In this document: positions 50,345 through 62,500 of the stretch, piece by piece | How the letters are laid out: the number at the start of each line of letters is the position of its first letter | Numbering within the stretch: position 1 is the first letter of the stretch | Assembly (NCBI GenBank): GCA_017590115.1 | Contig: JAGGNK010010225.1 | Coordinates: 3,720,001 to 3,784,000, forward strand | Source: Montifringilla adamsi | Lineage: Eukaryota > Chordata > Aves > Passeriformes > Passeridae | Length of the DNA: 64,000 nucleotides | Reading direction: 5' to 3' | Program-made: the position numbers and the translations under genes | Notes under the pieces: generated by a model | What the model was told of the DNA's origin: nothing | Databases searched by the model: none | What the model saw: the letters and a program-made list of their open reading frames with translations, nothing else

Positions 50345-50589
50345 CTGAGCTGGAATTGAAGGCATGCCGTCTTGCCCATTCTGCTGCTGTGTGACCCTGT
50401 GGTAGCCGTAATCAGTGGCCTGGGAGATGAGCGAGTGGAGCGGGAGCGATTGGCTGGGGAGCAATTTCCCGGAGTACATCTGTGTCAGGCACAGCCAGCT
50501 AAAGCAGTCATGTATGCGCAGGCTCTGATCTCTGGGGAGGTTCATTACAGGGTCTCGTACAAGGGCATTCTCTGCTTCTGCACATCAGC
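50345..50589 (+). promoter_or_regulatory. Candidate internal promoter / 5' UTR of SLC4A7
   Basis: This segment is clearly more GC- and CpG-rich than the intron around it. Roughly nine CpGs occur in 280 bases, including a GCGAG...GCGGGAGCG cluster at about 50,431-50,449. It carries an inverted CCAAT box (ATTGG at 50,449-50,453) of the kind bound by NF-Y. Two short upstream ATGs (50,510 and 50,514) precede the candidate start and lie in other frames. No TATA box is seen. It directly precedes a candidate coding exon with a splice donor, as expected of an alternative promoter. Reading it as a promoter is inference. Confidence 0.55.
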
Positions 50590-50625
50590 ATGGAAGAAGC
50601 TCGTCAAGGGAAGAAAATGCAACCT
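50590..50625 (+). CDS. SLC4A7: Candidate SLC4A7 alternative first coding exon (exon 1b)
   Basis: The ATG at 50,590 has A at -3 and G at +4, an optimal Kozak context, and an in-frame stop lies upstream at 50,500-50,502. It opens a 12-codon frame, MEEARQGKKMQP, that ends at a donor CCT|GTATGT in phase 0. That is exactly the phase needed to splice to exon 2 at 59,508 and give ...KKMQP-GHDEEAVVD. Mammalian NBCn1 has a second amino terminus that I recall as MERFRLEKKLP before the same exon. Aligned with one gap, six of 12 positions agree (M, E, R, K, K, P). The flanking CpG-rich DNA fits a second promoter. If used, it would give NBCn1 a shorter, basic amino terminus in place of the distal one. The alternative explanation is a chance short ORF with a cryptic donor. 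Confidence 0.62.
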
Positions 50626-53600
50626 GTATGTAAATAGCAGCTGTGTAACGTAATAATGGCTTGAATGTGATTTGATGCAAGTGGCTCAGAATTGTGTGCT
50701 ACCTTAGACTCACTAGTTGTGGAAGAAATTTTTGAAAGATCTGGTGATAGAAGTAGTAGTTTGAGTAGAGATTTCTGTATTAGGGAAGATATTTGCTGTG
50801 TTGTTAGAATTGCTTAATCATAGTAACCAGCTTAATTCAGAAAGAAAATGTGCTCTTACAATTGTGACAGTATACTACCAGACTTGGAGATTGGTTGAGT
50901 GTTTTGGATTGGGTTATTTTTTCTTTTGGACTATTTTGAGCCAGGCTTTCTTAATTTGAAGGTTATCAATTGTGGCTTTGCTTGATTCTGTGCAAGTATA
51001 GCCAGGATGTTTCTGGTAGAGAATCTTAAAATAGCCGTCTGATTGTTCTTTTTTGACAGAAAAAAGCAAGTGAACTTAATGAGCTGTGTAACTGAGGTGA
51101 AGTGTTCGTGGAGATAACATTTTCTTCAGACCTCAGTGGCACAGATAAAAAACTCCATTTGTGGGAATTTATACAATGAATTCTAATATTAGTGTTGCAG
51201 GCTATTTCTTAGCGATTGTATGGGTTGTCATTACCACTGTCATGTTACTGCAGTGCAGCATGTAACAAAGATTATTACTTCAAAAGTTTACTGGAAACTA
51301 AAATCTATGGGATGGAATTTTCCTAAGGTGTTAAACTAAAGATCCCTGAATTATTTTATGTATGAAAGCTAAATGATCTATTCCCTTGTGTGAGCATAAG
51401 AAATAATTTGATTTAGATGTGCTTGAGTGCATCAGATTGTAGTGGCCTTTTGTTTGTCAAGGTCTCTGTAGTACAGTGCTCGATTTTTTGTTTTCATTGT
51501 GGTGCTACTTTCAGCTCTGGGCACAGAACTCTATCAAGCATACATGTGCCTAGAAGACTAGGCAAAGATGTGAGGTGACTAGTTGTAAACATTATAGTAC
51601 TTCTGCTTTTTTTTACCTGTAATTTCTGGAATTCACTTAATCACATTTAAGTGAATGGAGATATGTTGTGGTTTTTTTTTTTTTTTTTTTTGAATGAAAT
51701 TTAGTACTGTGAGGCAGTGATAAAATGCAACTTTGTGAAATAGCTACTATAATATTAGATATGCAATTGATATCTTGTGTTGGATTGCTGACAGTATTTG
51801 CTAAGTTCATGCATGGTGGTGAATTTTATGGCTTGCAGAATACTCAGGCTGAATTCAAATGGACTTGTAAATCAAATACTCACTTGCACCTTGCTAGGAA
51901 TCAAGCCATCTCTTTTCCTTGTGCTTGTTCTAATCCAGTTATTTTGATGAATTGCTGTGGTGTGCCATGGTTGATAGCCATTCACAATTGTGACTAGTCT
52001 CTTGTTGATTTTATGTTTCCTTTTCTTTCTGACTTTTCCTCGCATTTTAATTTTCTCTTGTGATTAATACAAACACTTTTATTGTTTATTGTCCAGAGAC
52101 ATGTTCAGTTTTTCTGGGATGGGACATGGCTTCTCTTGCACATTGTGGTGCTCATTGTGACCCTGGCTGGATTAAGGCCTGCTGGAATTGAGATAAAACT
52201 ACTTATAAACATTAGATTTTGATAGTGCAAGAGGCAAAACATTAGTGTGTTTAGAACTCCTTTTTTCCTGAAAGTACTTGGGTTTTGTGGTGTTAAAGTA
52301 GCACACATACGCATCTTTAGTGCCCTCCACATACAGTTTCAGAAAATTAGAAGTGCAGTGAAACTTCTGGAGAGTTCGACTGAAGTCTGTTGATATCTTT
52401 TGGACATACTTGTCCAAACAAGGTTTGTAGAGCTGCTGTGTTTATTGTGAGTCTTCTAGAAGCAGATTGGTCAGATGTATTTAGTAAGGTAAGCTGAACA
52501 GTTAATTAGAGGATTAGTAGGCTAAAAAAAAAATCTAAGTATCCCTAACCTCTTCCGTGATAGTTATGGTCTTACTGAAATAAATCTTAAGGGTCACACC
52601 TTCCTGCGAGGCTCTGAGTGTAGCTTTGATTAGGAGGGGCTGTCATTTACATGTGAGGAATGTTGAGTAAAATAGGAGTTGTACACATACAGGTAAAATT
52701 CACAGGAAAAGAGGGGGTGTGTGGTGACACCAAAGCCGTTGAGCTCAACTAGAGTCATTCCTGTAGTGCTTGAGCAATACCTTCTGCTAAGGTACTAGGG
52801 GAAAAAAATCTCTGGAAAGCAGCTGTCCTGTGCAAAGGAGACCATAGAAGATACAACTGAGGGGGAACCCATCAACAGTATGCTTCCTATTTTAAACCTG
52901 GCAAATGTTCTGTTTGTGAATTATTATTAATTGTGCTCTCATCTGTATATATTTAGAGGGGAAGGCCAGCTAAAAATTGTGCGATGACAAAATGAGACAG
53001 GTCTCATTTATATGTGGTGGATTTTTCCTTGGCTGTTAGGTTGATGTGCTTGATTTAGAGCTGGTAGTGTTTCATCACTCTGACAACTTCGGATGATACA
53101 GTATTGCTGCATAGAGACCGTACCCAAAGAATTTACTTCAAATGCATCTATAGGACCACTTGTGCAGTTCAACTAAAGTTGAACAGTTTGATAGACTGCC
53201 TAATACCTTCACTTACTGTTATTTAAAAAGAATTTTGATTTTTCTTTTGTATCCTGATTGTCCTTCAAGGAGGCAGCAACTACAGATGCCTGCCCTCCTG
53301 CCTACTCTGGGCTCATCTTACCTCTGGTTAAAAGCAGCATCAGTCTGAAGGAGAGGTAAAACAATATATTTAGAACTTACCAAATGCTGCTGTTAGTTGT
53401 TCCTGCAGGTAAACCATGTCAACAAACCCTTCCTATTTACTCACTTCTAACTAAGGCTGCTTGGTGCTGTGTGTGGGTAGCAGTGGGAGGAGACCCATGG
53501 GGTAGACCTGATGTAGAGTGATTGTCATTCAACTCTGCATAGAGCATCCAGAAATGACATTAACAAATGCAGTTTTTCTGGTTTCTTTTATTTTCCCTTC

Positions 53601-56600
53601 CAGGGTTGCTGTCCCTGGTAGACTTCATCTCCTAATTTTGTGGGTCAACAACACTGGTCTTGTCTGTTTTTTACTCCCTGAAGTATTAGTTCTTATTAAC
53701 TTGCAGCTCTGGGAGGTTGAATGGATAGAGCGGGGGTTGTACATGCATTCTGTAAATTGGGAATGTGTTTTATGTCCTGACTGCATGGAGTATTATGTGT
53801 GCCTAGAACAGAAATGCAGACTTCTAAAACAGACCACTTGGGAAATGTGGCTGTGACAGTGAGTAATGAATTAGCCTGTGGGTTGTAAATTACCCTGAAC
53901 AATGTATTTCAATACCTATGTAACAAAACAAGTGAGTTTGTTTATCTATTTTTGATAAAGGTCAGTTTTAAAATATTTTATAGATGTACACACACATACC
54001 TGGATACATTTGCAAAGTTGTATAGTTCCTCTTTGGTTATCTTTGAGATATATGGTCAAAATGAAGGTTTTAATTCCTTTTTATAGCCAAACCTTAATTT
54101 TTGAAGCACAGCAATATCAACAATCTTATATTAATTAATTTTTTTGTTTGTTTTCATCACTGGAGCTTTTTTTGATGGCTGTCATATCTGTCTCCTGAAC
54201 ATAGATCCCACAAAGGAGGGCTGATAATAGAACAAGAGTCCAGCTTTGGCTATGCTTCCTAAGGTCAAGCCACCGTTGACACTGATTCAATTTGCACAGG
54301 GCCTCTCCTGTTGTGTCCTCTTGCAGACAGCACGTTGATGGATGGTTTGATCCAGCTGAACTGCTCCTATGTACTCACTGGTGGTGAAAGAAGGAAGAAC
54401 TGAGTATGAACGGCAAAATGCACTGTGCACAGTGCTCACAGGCTGTTGATCTTGGTAAATCTACAGCAGTGTGCTACAAAGGTTTGCCAATTGGGTCTGT
54501 AAGCAGGGTTTGCTCCTGTTTTGAGAGGAATGATTTGTTAGTGCCACATTCCAGCCAAAGAGTAAAATCCTGTCTGCCAGATCTCTCATGCTTACAAAAG
54601 TAGAGATGTATCCATGGGTTTTTTTGGGAAGGAGGGGGAAACTGTTTGCTTTCTCTTCATGCCATAGAGATTGGAATACAGTTACAGTCACAAAGCAGTA
54701 TCAGGACCACTGGGATGGTGTTGTTTTAGAATACTCTTAAAATAAGAAGTGTTAAACTGTTGGCCAGGGACAGCTATATAAAGGACAAAAAGTTGCTATG
54801 AGTATGCTCCTCCCTCCCCATCCTGAGTTGGGGTTAGTTTTTGTTGGCGGGTTTTTGTTCTTTTTTAAAAAAAAAATTTATTTGCATCTACTTCAATAAA
54901 TGTAAAAAAAAGTAAAGCTTCTTTGTAGCTTGAAAGTTGTAATGTAATTTTTCTGGGTGGGAGGAAGGGTGATGGTGGAGGGTTTTTTGTTTCTTTGTGC
55001 CCTCTCTTAAGCCCTCCTTACTTCCACGAGCACTAATACAGTCCCTTCTGGTGCTGCAAGCCACTCTTTAATTCTGCTGGTGAAGAACTTTGGTCTGAGG
55101 AAATGTAAATGGAGCACATAAACATTGACTTAGCTAAGTAATGGTCTTAAATGTTGAGCTCAAATTATTCTTAACATGGTTACTGTATTGCTCATAGATT
55201 TCAGAGATTTACAGTTAGCTGTATCAGCTGTTTATGATCGCTGTCTATCACCAGAATGATTTGATTGAACTGTATTTCAAGTACCTTAAAAATGTGCTTC
55301 TAGCAAGTTGTGTCTTGGAAGTGGTTATTCAGTAATGCACTTTGGCAGCATGCCCGTCTGAAATCTGTCGTGTGTATGACTGCACAAGGTTAAGTGAGTT
55401 GCATAGTGAGGAGTGCTTGCAGAGATGACAGTGGAAACTTGCCTTTGGATTTAATACTCCCTGCGTCATATTCGTGCTAGTCCTTGAGAGTGCGGCTACC
55501 ACATACTGCTGGAGGTTGTCAGTTCTTCCAAGCTCAGGGCTTTCCATAAAAATTCATGCAATTTAGGATTGACTCTTTTTTCAATACTAGTTTTAAAAAA
55601 ACATGTGGCATTAATATGGTAGATACTGAAAGTGTACTGAACTAAATGATCAAAAATGTTTGAGAAGGTAAATAAGTGGTGTTAACAATTTCTGGTGCTT
55701 GGTTTTCTGCAAGGGGGAATTACTCTTTTCTCACAGACTGAAAAAAGACATTTGAAAATTAGAGGTGGCAAGAGGAATCCTACTGGGAGTCTGCTGGAGC
55801 ACTGAGTATTTAAAAGTCTTCTCTGATCTATAGCGGTTGAAAAGGGATTTAATTTTCATGCTGAGGAGAGTTAGAAGGCTGAAAAGACAGATTTTAGTGT
55901 ATGCAGGCACCTCCAGCTGAATATGAAGGTTTTACTGGAGGTTGTTTCTGCATTATGTTTATGAGTATCCAGAAGTCTTAGGAAAAAGTATACTTAGTGT
56001 ATCATAATACAGTGTAGTATATCTAAATACAGTGTGCTAGACTTGTAATTTTTATTTTTTTTCCTTTGAAGTACTCTGGATTTGTTCTGTTTTTATAAAT
56101 TACCTTCTCCTTGTTAAAAAAAAAAAAAAAAGTGCAAACCAAAGGTGAAAGCTTAATCTCTCTCTAGGGCACCTTGGTTGCTGCTTATGTTGTTTTTTTT
56201 TTTCCTCTTCTCAATTGTTCTGTCTTTTGACTGAAAATGAAAATTACATACATTCTAAATTAGTCTTGAATTTTACTTTGGCTTGTCTACATCAGCTGTA
56301 TTTGGGCATCTGTGGGATTATCCTATGTAAAGTTTCACATGCAGTGAATGGTAAACTGTCCAGGAATATTTACTTTAAGCTCCAGTCATTCTCTGCCTAA
56401 AACAGTGAAGTTGACAAATTTTCCACAATCCTGCTGTTTATGTAAAAAGTTCAGAAAGTAGACAAGAGAACTGAAATGGCAACTGTAAAATTTTCCTTCC
56501 CTTCAGTGCTTTCAACTGACATGATAAACCCTCTATAATTACTGGAAATCTATGCCCTACAGACTTTATTTTTAACCAGGAAAAGGTTGTAATTTGGAAT

Positions 56601-59507
56601 TACTTTATAATGTATTTGAATATTTTTGATTTTTTACCTGACCTAAGGCAAAAGTATCTCATACTGGGATTTACTCTTGGCATCACAAAACAGATATGTT
56701 AAAATGATGCTTTGTGTTTTTCTGAACAAAGGCTGTAAATGATATGCTTCCTCCATGTATGATATTTGTGGTTGTTAATGGTTTATTCTTGGAAGAGTCT
56801 TTGCATATGTTGAGTACTTTGAGATAGTGATGGAACGGTTTGCAAGGGCACGCATGCCTTCCTGTAATCTAATCTTTAAAGACATGTTACTTGCACGTGA
56901 TGTGGTTTTTGAAGACTGCTTCTGTATGTATGGGTTTGGCAGAGAATCTCTTCTACTGAAGCAAAGGGTGATAAAAATTAATAGTGTGATATAGGGCACA
57001 CAGCAAATCCAGTTTCAAAATGTTATTGGGAGATGAAAACTTCTCCTTTTGTGTATATTTTTCCCAGTGTGTATGCAGTTTTCTACCGGTATGCAGTTGT
57101 TTGTATCATCTGGAGAAAAACTCTTTCTTCCTTTGTTGCTCAAAAACTGTGTTTGGCAAGATTTCAAGTGTCCTAAAAGGACTGCTGGGGATGGGTGTGT
57201 TTAGGTGCAGGATTTTTCAGCAGTCTGTGGCTGTAACCATGAAGCTAATTGTGGAACAGATTTTGATAGCAGTTTTCCTATTACTAGGGATTTTTTTTTT
57301 CTACTCAGATATAAAAAACCACCAAAGGTAGTTCAGAGAATTTGTAATTCTTCTATCTGCTTCCATCTCTGCTTGGAGTTTTATGGTAATGTACATACTG
57401 TGTGTATCTGTTTCTGTGAGCAGGAGTGTACTACAGTACACTCAATTTTGGTATGTAGGAGACAGGCATATACCATTTACCCCCATACTCCCCTCCCATC
57501 TTATTACCATGACACTTGAAAAATTTCTACCACTTTTTTATTAACAGGTCCTTGGAACATTTTCACGGTCTTGCTCAACAGACGTTGCCTCAATTTTTTA
57601 AATTGTAGCTCTGTGGAGTGTACAAAGTTTTGATTTTTCTAACCTGCTTGCAAAACTCCACTGTCACTGCCAAGCAGCAGTAGTGACAATGTTAGGTTAC
57701 TGTGTAGTTCCTTTCTTGAAAATCCTATTTTCAGGGACACAGCTCAGAATGGACTTGTACTTAGTTTTTAGAGGTTTATTCTGCAATGTGCTACTCTTTC
57801 CTCTTGTGTTTTTACTTACATAGTGCCAGCTGCTTTTGGTTTTTTGGGGTCTAGCTGCATCTAACCTTTTTTTGAACCTCATCAGAATTTTTCCCAGCAT
57901 GTGGTGCTCATCATCTTCATATTCTTTAATCTTCTTTCCTCAGCAGTTAAATACTTAATTTTTTTTGTGTATATGCACACAATATACTATAATAAAGATA
58001 TTTTTTAAGATCAAGAAGTTCTGCATTCAAAAAATTCTTTGTGAGTGGGAGTCGATACAGTGTGTTTTAGCTTGTACCTGTTACATACAGGTATGTTGTT
58101 TTTCATCCTTGCCACTTTTCCTGTGAAGTGACAAGCTTGATCTATATATAAAGCAATTGCATAATTCTAAGACCAAAGTTTAGTTGAATGTCAACACTGT
58201 TAGGGTTCCCAGTTCCTGTAAGACTCCTGATTTAGACTTCTGTTTTTCCGTCATGAACCCATTATCACAGATCCTCTGTGGATTGATGTAAATGCAGCAG
58301 ATCAATGTAACTGCTGCTAGAAGCAGTGATCAAACAGATAAACTTGTGGTGGATCTGGCTGTCATATGGCCACAAGAGAAGTCACTTTGCTGAGCTGATC
58401 CAGTGGAAAACTAATAGAGTTGTTATAAAAAAGCTAAAGAAACCCCCCAAACAAACAACAAAGAAACCACACCGTTTCTTAAGCGCTTTTTATCTGATTT
58501 CATGATGGTTAGGCCTGACTTAAGGAAGAAAGTGTGTTTGCAAGGGAGCAGAAAGATCAGGGCCAGTAATCTTTAGCAGGTAGCCATGCCCTTGTATTTG
58601 GATGTAAAACTGCTCTTAGGCGGTTGTTCTTTTGGAGAACCAGCTCTGTGAGGAGGTAATTTGTGAGCTGTGAAAAGTGGACTTTATTCTAAGGAATGCA
58701 AACATGTGGAGAAAGGCAACTCTAATGTTGTTTTGATGTCAAGTCTGAGATGGGCTTGAGATTTCTACTACTCAGTTACTTCATTTTTGTCAAGACTGAG
58801 CAAAAGGCAGTTTTGCAGTTCAGGTCTGCTTTAGTGATGTGCTAACTGTGATTAGAGGACATGTTCAGAGATAAGCCTATATCTGTTTCAAATATTGCAT
58901 GTTATGAGTGGTGTGGTTTCAGTAGTAATGGAACCCCAAAAGGTCTGCTGGAAACTGTTGCTTTTTAACTTTGTAGGGGAAAAAAAAGAAGTGAATTAGG
59001 TTAACAAGCTGGTTGTTGAATCCTGAATGAAGCAGTTTTTTTGATATTTCCAGAGCTGTTGGTCTAGGAAAGACCTCAGGTTGGATAACCTAACCTTTTT
59101 GCTTCCCCTTTGTTCAAAAAAACTTCTTATTTGTGCTGGAAAATCTCACACAGGAATTGCCCCCTAAAGAGAAGAGCTTGAGATCTCTCAGTATTAACTT
59201 CTGTATCTTTTTTATAAATTTGCCAGTTATTTCATTGAAGTAGATTGATTGCTGTTGAATAAAATGTTAATAGTGCACTTTTGAAATGTGTGTCCTGATT
59301 GTAATGAAATCCCAGAGCCCTGCAGAAGGAAATTTTATGGTATTTAGCCTGTCTGTTGATTTACTCTCTTTTCCTTCAATGCAGGGTAATGTTTTCTTGA
59401 AAAATTGGATGGGTAGGTTTTCAGTGATGACATACTGTCTGATAACGTATTTAGGAAAAAAGTAGTTCTATTTAGTTATAACTCAAACTTGTGTCTTGTT
59501 TCTTCAG
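50626..59507. other. Intron between candidate exon 1b and exon 2: non-coding
   Basis: No further exon or RNA gene is recognised in these 8.9 kb. Simple tracts include a T-run of about 22 bases at 51,671-51,692, an A-run at about 56,117-56,131, and a T-to-A tract near 54,863-54,880. A 9-bp perfect hairpin lies at 57,424-57,443. A moderately GC-rich patch at about 54,180-54,390 has no recognisable content. Confidence 0.55.
57424..57443. repeat. 20-base near-palindrome (9-bp arms, 2-base loop)
   Basis: GAGTGTACT and AGTACACTC are exact reverse complements separated by AC. The spacer is too short for a relaxed hairpin loop, so a few inner pairs would open. No function is implied. Confidence 0.85.
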
Positions 59508-59589
59508 GGTCATGATGAAGAAGCTGTTGTGGATATGGGCAAAATCAGCTCTACTATCAATACAAATTTTGAGAAAGAAGAACTAGAGA
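59508..59589 (+). CDS. SLC4A7: SLC4A7 (NBCn1), second coding exon
   Basis: This exon encodes 27 codons plus one base: GHDEEAVVDMGK, then SST, NT, and FEKEELE, with a split codon ending in A. The pattern DEEAVVD.GK.SST.NT.FEKEELES is diagnostic of SLC4A7. The paralogues SLC4A10 and SLC4A8 have GG where SLC4A7 has GK, and differ further on. The acceptor is TTTCTTCAG|GG and the donor GAGA|GTAAGT, both strong. The codon split means exon 3 should begin with GT (completing Ser) and continue His-Arg-Ala. The exon belongs to the cytosolic amino-terminal domain upstream of the conserved SLC4 fold, a region that in this subfamily takes part in regulation and in binding partners such as IRBIT. It is entered in phase 0, so alternative first exons can share it. 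Confidence 0.96.
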
Positions 59590-62500
59590 GTAAGTTTGTG
59601 GTGGTTTTGTGTTTGCATAACATACATTTTTTGCGTAGGGATAAAAGATGAATTTTCCTTGCTAAAAGGAATCAAAATTTTATGGCTATCATGGAATTCT
59701 GGGAGTAAAAGTGGTGAAAGGCAGAGATGACCTGCCCTGTTTTTTCTCTGTTCATGCTGGTAAATATCCACTGCTCTAATCTGTCACCCCCCCAAAAAAA
59801 AAAATTACTGAAGCTTTCTGAGGAAAGCTTCCTTCTTAGACTTAGGTTTGAAAAAAATTATTCCTGTTGGTAAGTAATTTTCCAGCATGAATGATGTCAC
59901 GTTCTGCAGAATTAAAAGTCAGGAAACAGGGGTCATGAGGGAGATGTTTGTTTTCTTTTCTGAAAGTTAAGTGTCCTTGTGATTGTGGTCATGCACTTCA
60001 AGTACTGAGAGTCTGAACAGACGTGTAGCTGTCCTTCTGGTTCCATAGTAAGCTGTATGTTCCACAATGTGCTCTCAGTAAAGCATTATGGTAGTCTTCA
60101 TTATTTGACTCGGGATCCCACATTTAGCAATAAAAATAGCAATGATTTAGTTTCATGTAGCAGAATGTAAAATTAGATATTTCATCTAAGACATGACTTT
60201 TTTTCTTACTTGAGAACAAATGAGTTTGGGATGAGGATTCATGGATGCTACTTAATGAACAAGAAAAAGACTAGAGAGATCCAGTGTTAAAGTCTTCATT
60301 ATTTGCCTTTCACGTGGAATACTGTGAAGCTTAATTAACATTTGCAGAATGCTAGAAAGCAGTAGATTCACTGAATTGTACTGACTCTTACTGCTTCAGC
60401 ACACAGGAAGTCCATAATGGCAGCAGTTTCTGGCTAAGAAAAGTTGATTTAGGTTTCTGTGACGTTTTTCTCATACTGTGGTATAACAGGAGACAGTTTA
60501 AAGTGATTGAAGTTGTTTGCTGCTGTTGCAATCATACTCTTCATCTGTTCCCTTCATTCTGTTACTGTTTTCTGTCTTGTGCTAACACTTCTGTTGGCCT
60601 GACCAAAGCAGAAGCCCAGCTAGGTCTGTTCAGCCATTGGAAAATTTAACAGTCTAACAAAGGAAGATGGTCAAGATCTCAGCTGTTGAGCTCCCAAAGT
60701 GCCACACAGACGGATGTGTGACAGAGCTGAGCAGAGGAAGGAAGTGTGGATGTAGGGCTGAGAGATGCAGCAGTGGAGGCTGTGACAGTGCTGGTTTAGA
60801 TGGGGTTCTGCTGTAGGGAAACCACTGCATTGGCTGTTTCTGCAGTTGCATCTTCAGTGGAAGTTTTAGCTGTCTCCTCCTCAATTTCTTTCTCTTGCTT
60901 TTCTCAGGAGATGACCCAGACAAAGTGTGTGTATGTTTTGCAGGGAGGCAGGGGTTAAGGGGAAGCAGGCATCCAGCTGGAGTAGTGTTGGAGGCAGCAG
61001 CCTTAGCAGCTGTAATACCTCGACCACAAAGAATGACATGGGAATGTGCAGCCAGATCGCTTCCCCAGTCTCTTTCAGAGCACATTCTTGTAGAGTGCTT
61101 CAGCTCGTACAGCACTGCAGTTAATCAGGATACTGGGTGGGAGGTCAGGGGGCTCAGGCTGCTTGAGGCAATTTAAGCACTTGGATGACTGCTATGGAAA
61201 ATACCGCTGTCTTACCTATAGCCAACGAGTAAATTAAGGTGAAATGTAGACTGCTGTCCAATGAACAATTGAGTCAGTGTAAGTGCTTTTGAAAGCAGGA
61301 GTTGAGATTTCACTGTCCTCACCTTACTCTTAGCCATGCACCTTATCTCCCTCACTCATTTTGGAGTGGCTCAGTTTTTGTATCTCAGTGCAAGAGGGGG
61401 TTGGCTATACAGAGTTTTAACAAAAAACTAATAAGTATCTGGCAAAAAAAAAAAAGTTTTCCAGTAGTATTATCACATATGTGAAGCTGTATATGGGTAC
61501 ACATTTTCTCACATAAATAGGAATTATTCTTGGTGTTCACATATATTTTTTGGTATCTTGTATGTTTGTAAGAATTAAATTTTTATTGGTGGAATGGAGC
61601 AAGGGAGGGGCACCATATAATTTGACTTCTATCATAGTGAAAATTGTTCCAAAGTAAGAACAAAATGTTTTTTCTTTCCTTTATGAAAAAGGTATGTAAG
61701 TGTGATTGTTCAGCTCATATATTTACCTTCTCAGAGGTTCTTCAAACTTATGGTGTTCTAGAGGTTAAATTTATGGGAACTTATAGCTCTGTTTAAAGAG
61801 TTCATTGTTTATAAGCTATTATGATGAAAGTAGGTATGTGGAATTTTTAGATTTTGTTTTTAATTCTGATATCAAAATCCTACAAGGACAGAAAGGGGAT
61901 TGTTGGCTGCAAGTAGTAAAACGATTCCAACTAACATTATTTTTTATTTCTGACATGAATATTTTCTTGTAGGCTTGGGAAGCCCTGTACTAAAGCATTG
62001 GGCATTGGACATGTTTTAAGACTTTATTTCAATCTGGTTGTTCATTATGTGTTTCTGGTGGCTTGAAAAGGAGTACTAAGAATTTTGAACCTTTACAGAA
62101 GTATGCATCGATGTAATTTCACGGAGAGTCAGCAAGCAGTGCATTGAGTTCAGCTCTGGTGTGAAGCACCACACTTTTTAGAGCCCACATGGACAGGTGA
62201 TACTTGACCTCTTTAAAGCATGTACAAACTAATATTAATAGGTTTGATGCAGCAGACGGCATAATTTTGCTCTTAATACTAAAGGGAAGGTGTCTTGGTG
62301 GTGTCAGTTTCTTAGTGTTGTATGTTCTGGAAATTTTGTGATGAAATGTTAATGGAAAGAGAAACAAATGCTAAAGGGAAAAGAGATCTTGGACTTGGAG
62401 TTTCTCAAGCTCTGCAATCTATTTATGGTGGCTGGCAGAGTGTGGTACCTGTCTGGAGTGACAGTGTTTAGGTTAGAAAGGTTAGGCACAGGCTGCTTGT

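Larger units (their letters stand above)
24132..59507 (+). other. SLC4A7: SLC4A7 intron 1 (35.4 kb)
   Basis: The intron begins GTAACG at 24,132 and ends TTTCTTCAG at 59,507, with a pyrimidine-rich tract before the acceptor. It joins two phase-0 boundaries. It contains CR1 fragments, a tRNA-Gly relic, several perfect hairpins and, most notably, a candidate alternative first exon at about 50.3-50.6 kb. The first 50 or so intronic bases are very G-rich. I see no other gene on either strand. Confidence 0.9.

Noticed and set aside
59050..59110. 'GGAAAGACCTCAGGTTGGATAACC' resembles a CR1 tail
   Set aside because: The order of the tail blocks is wrong and no flanking CR1 sequence continues; probably coincidence.
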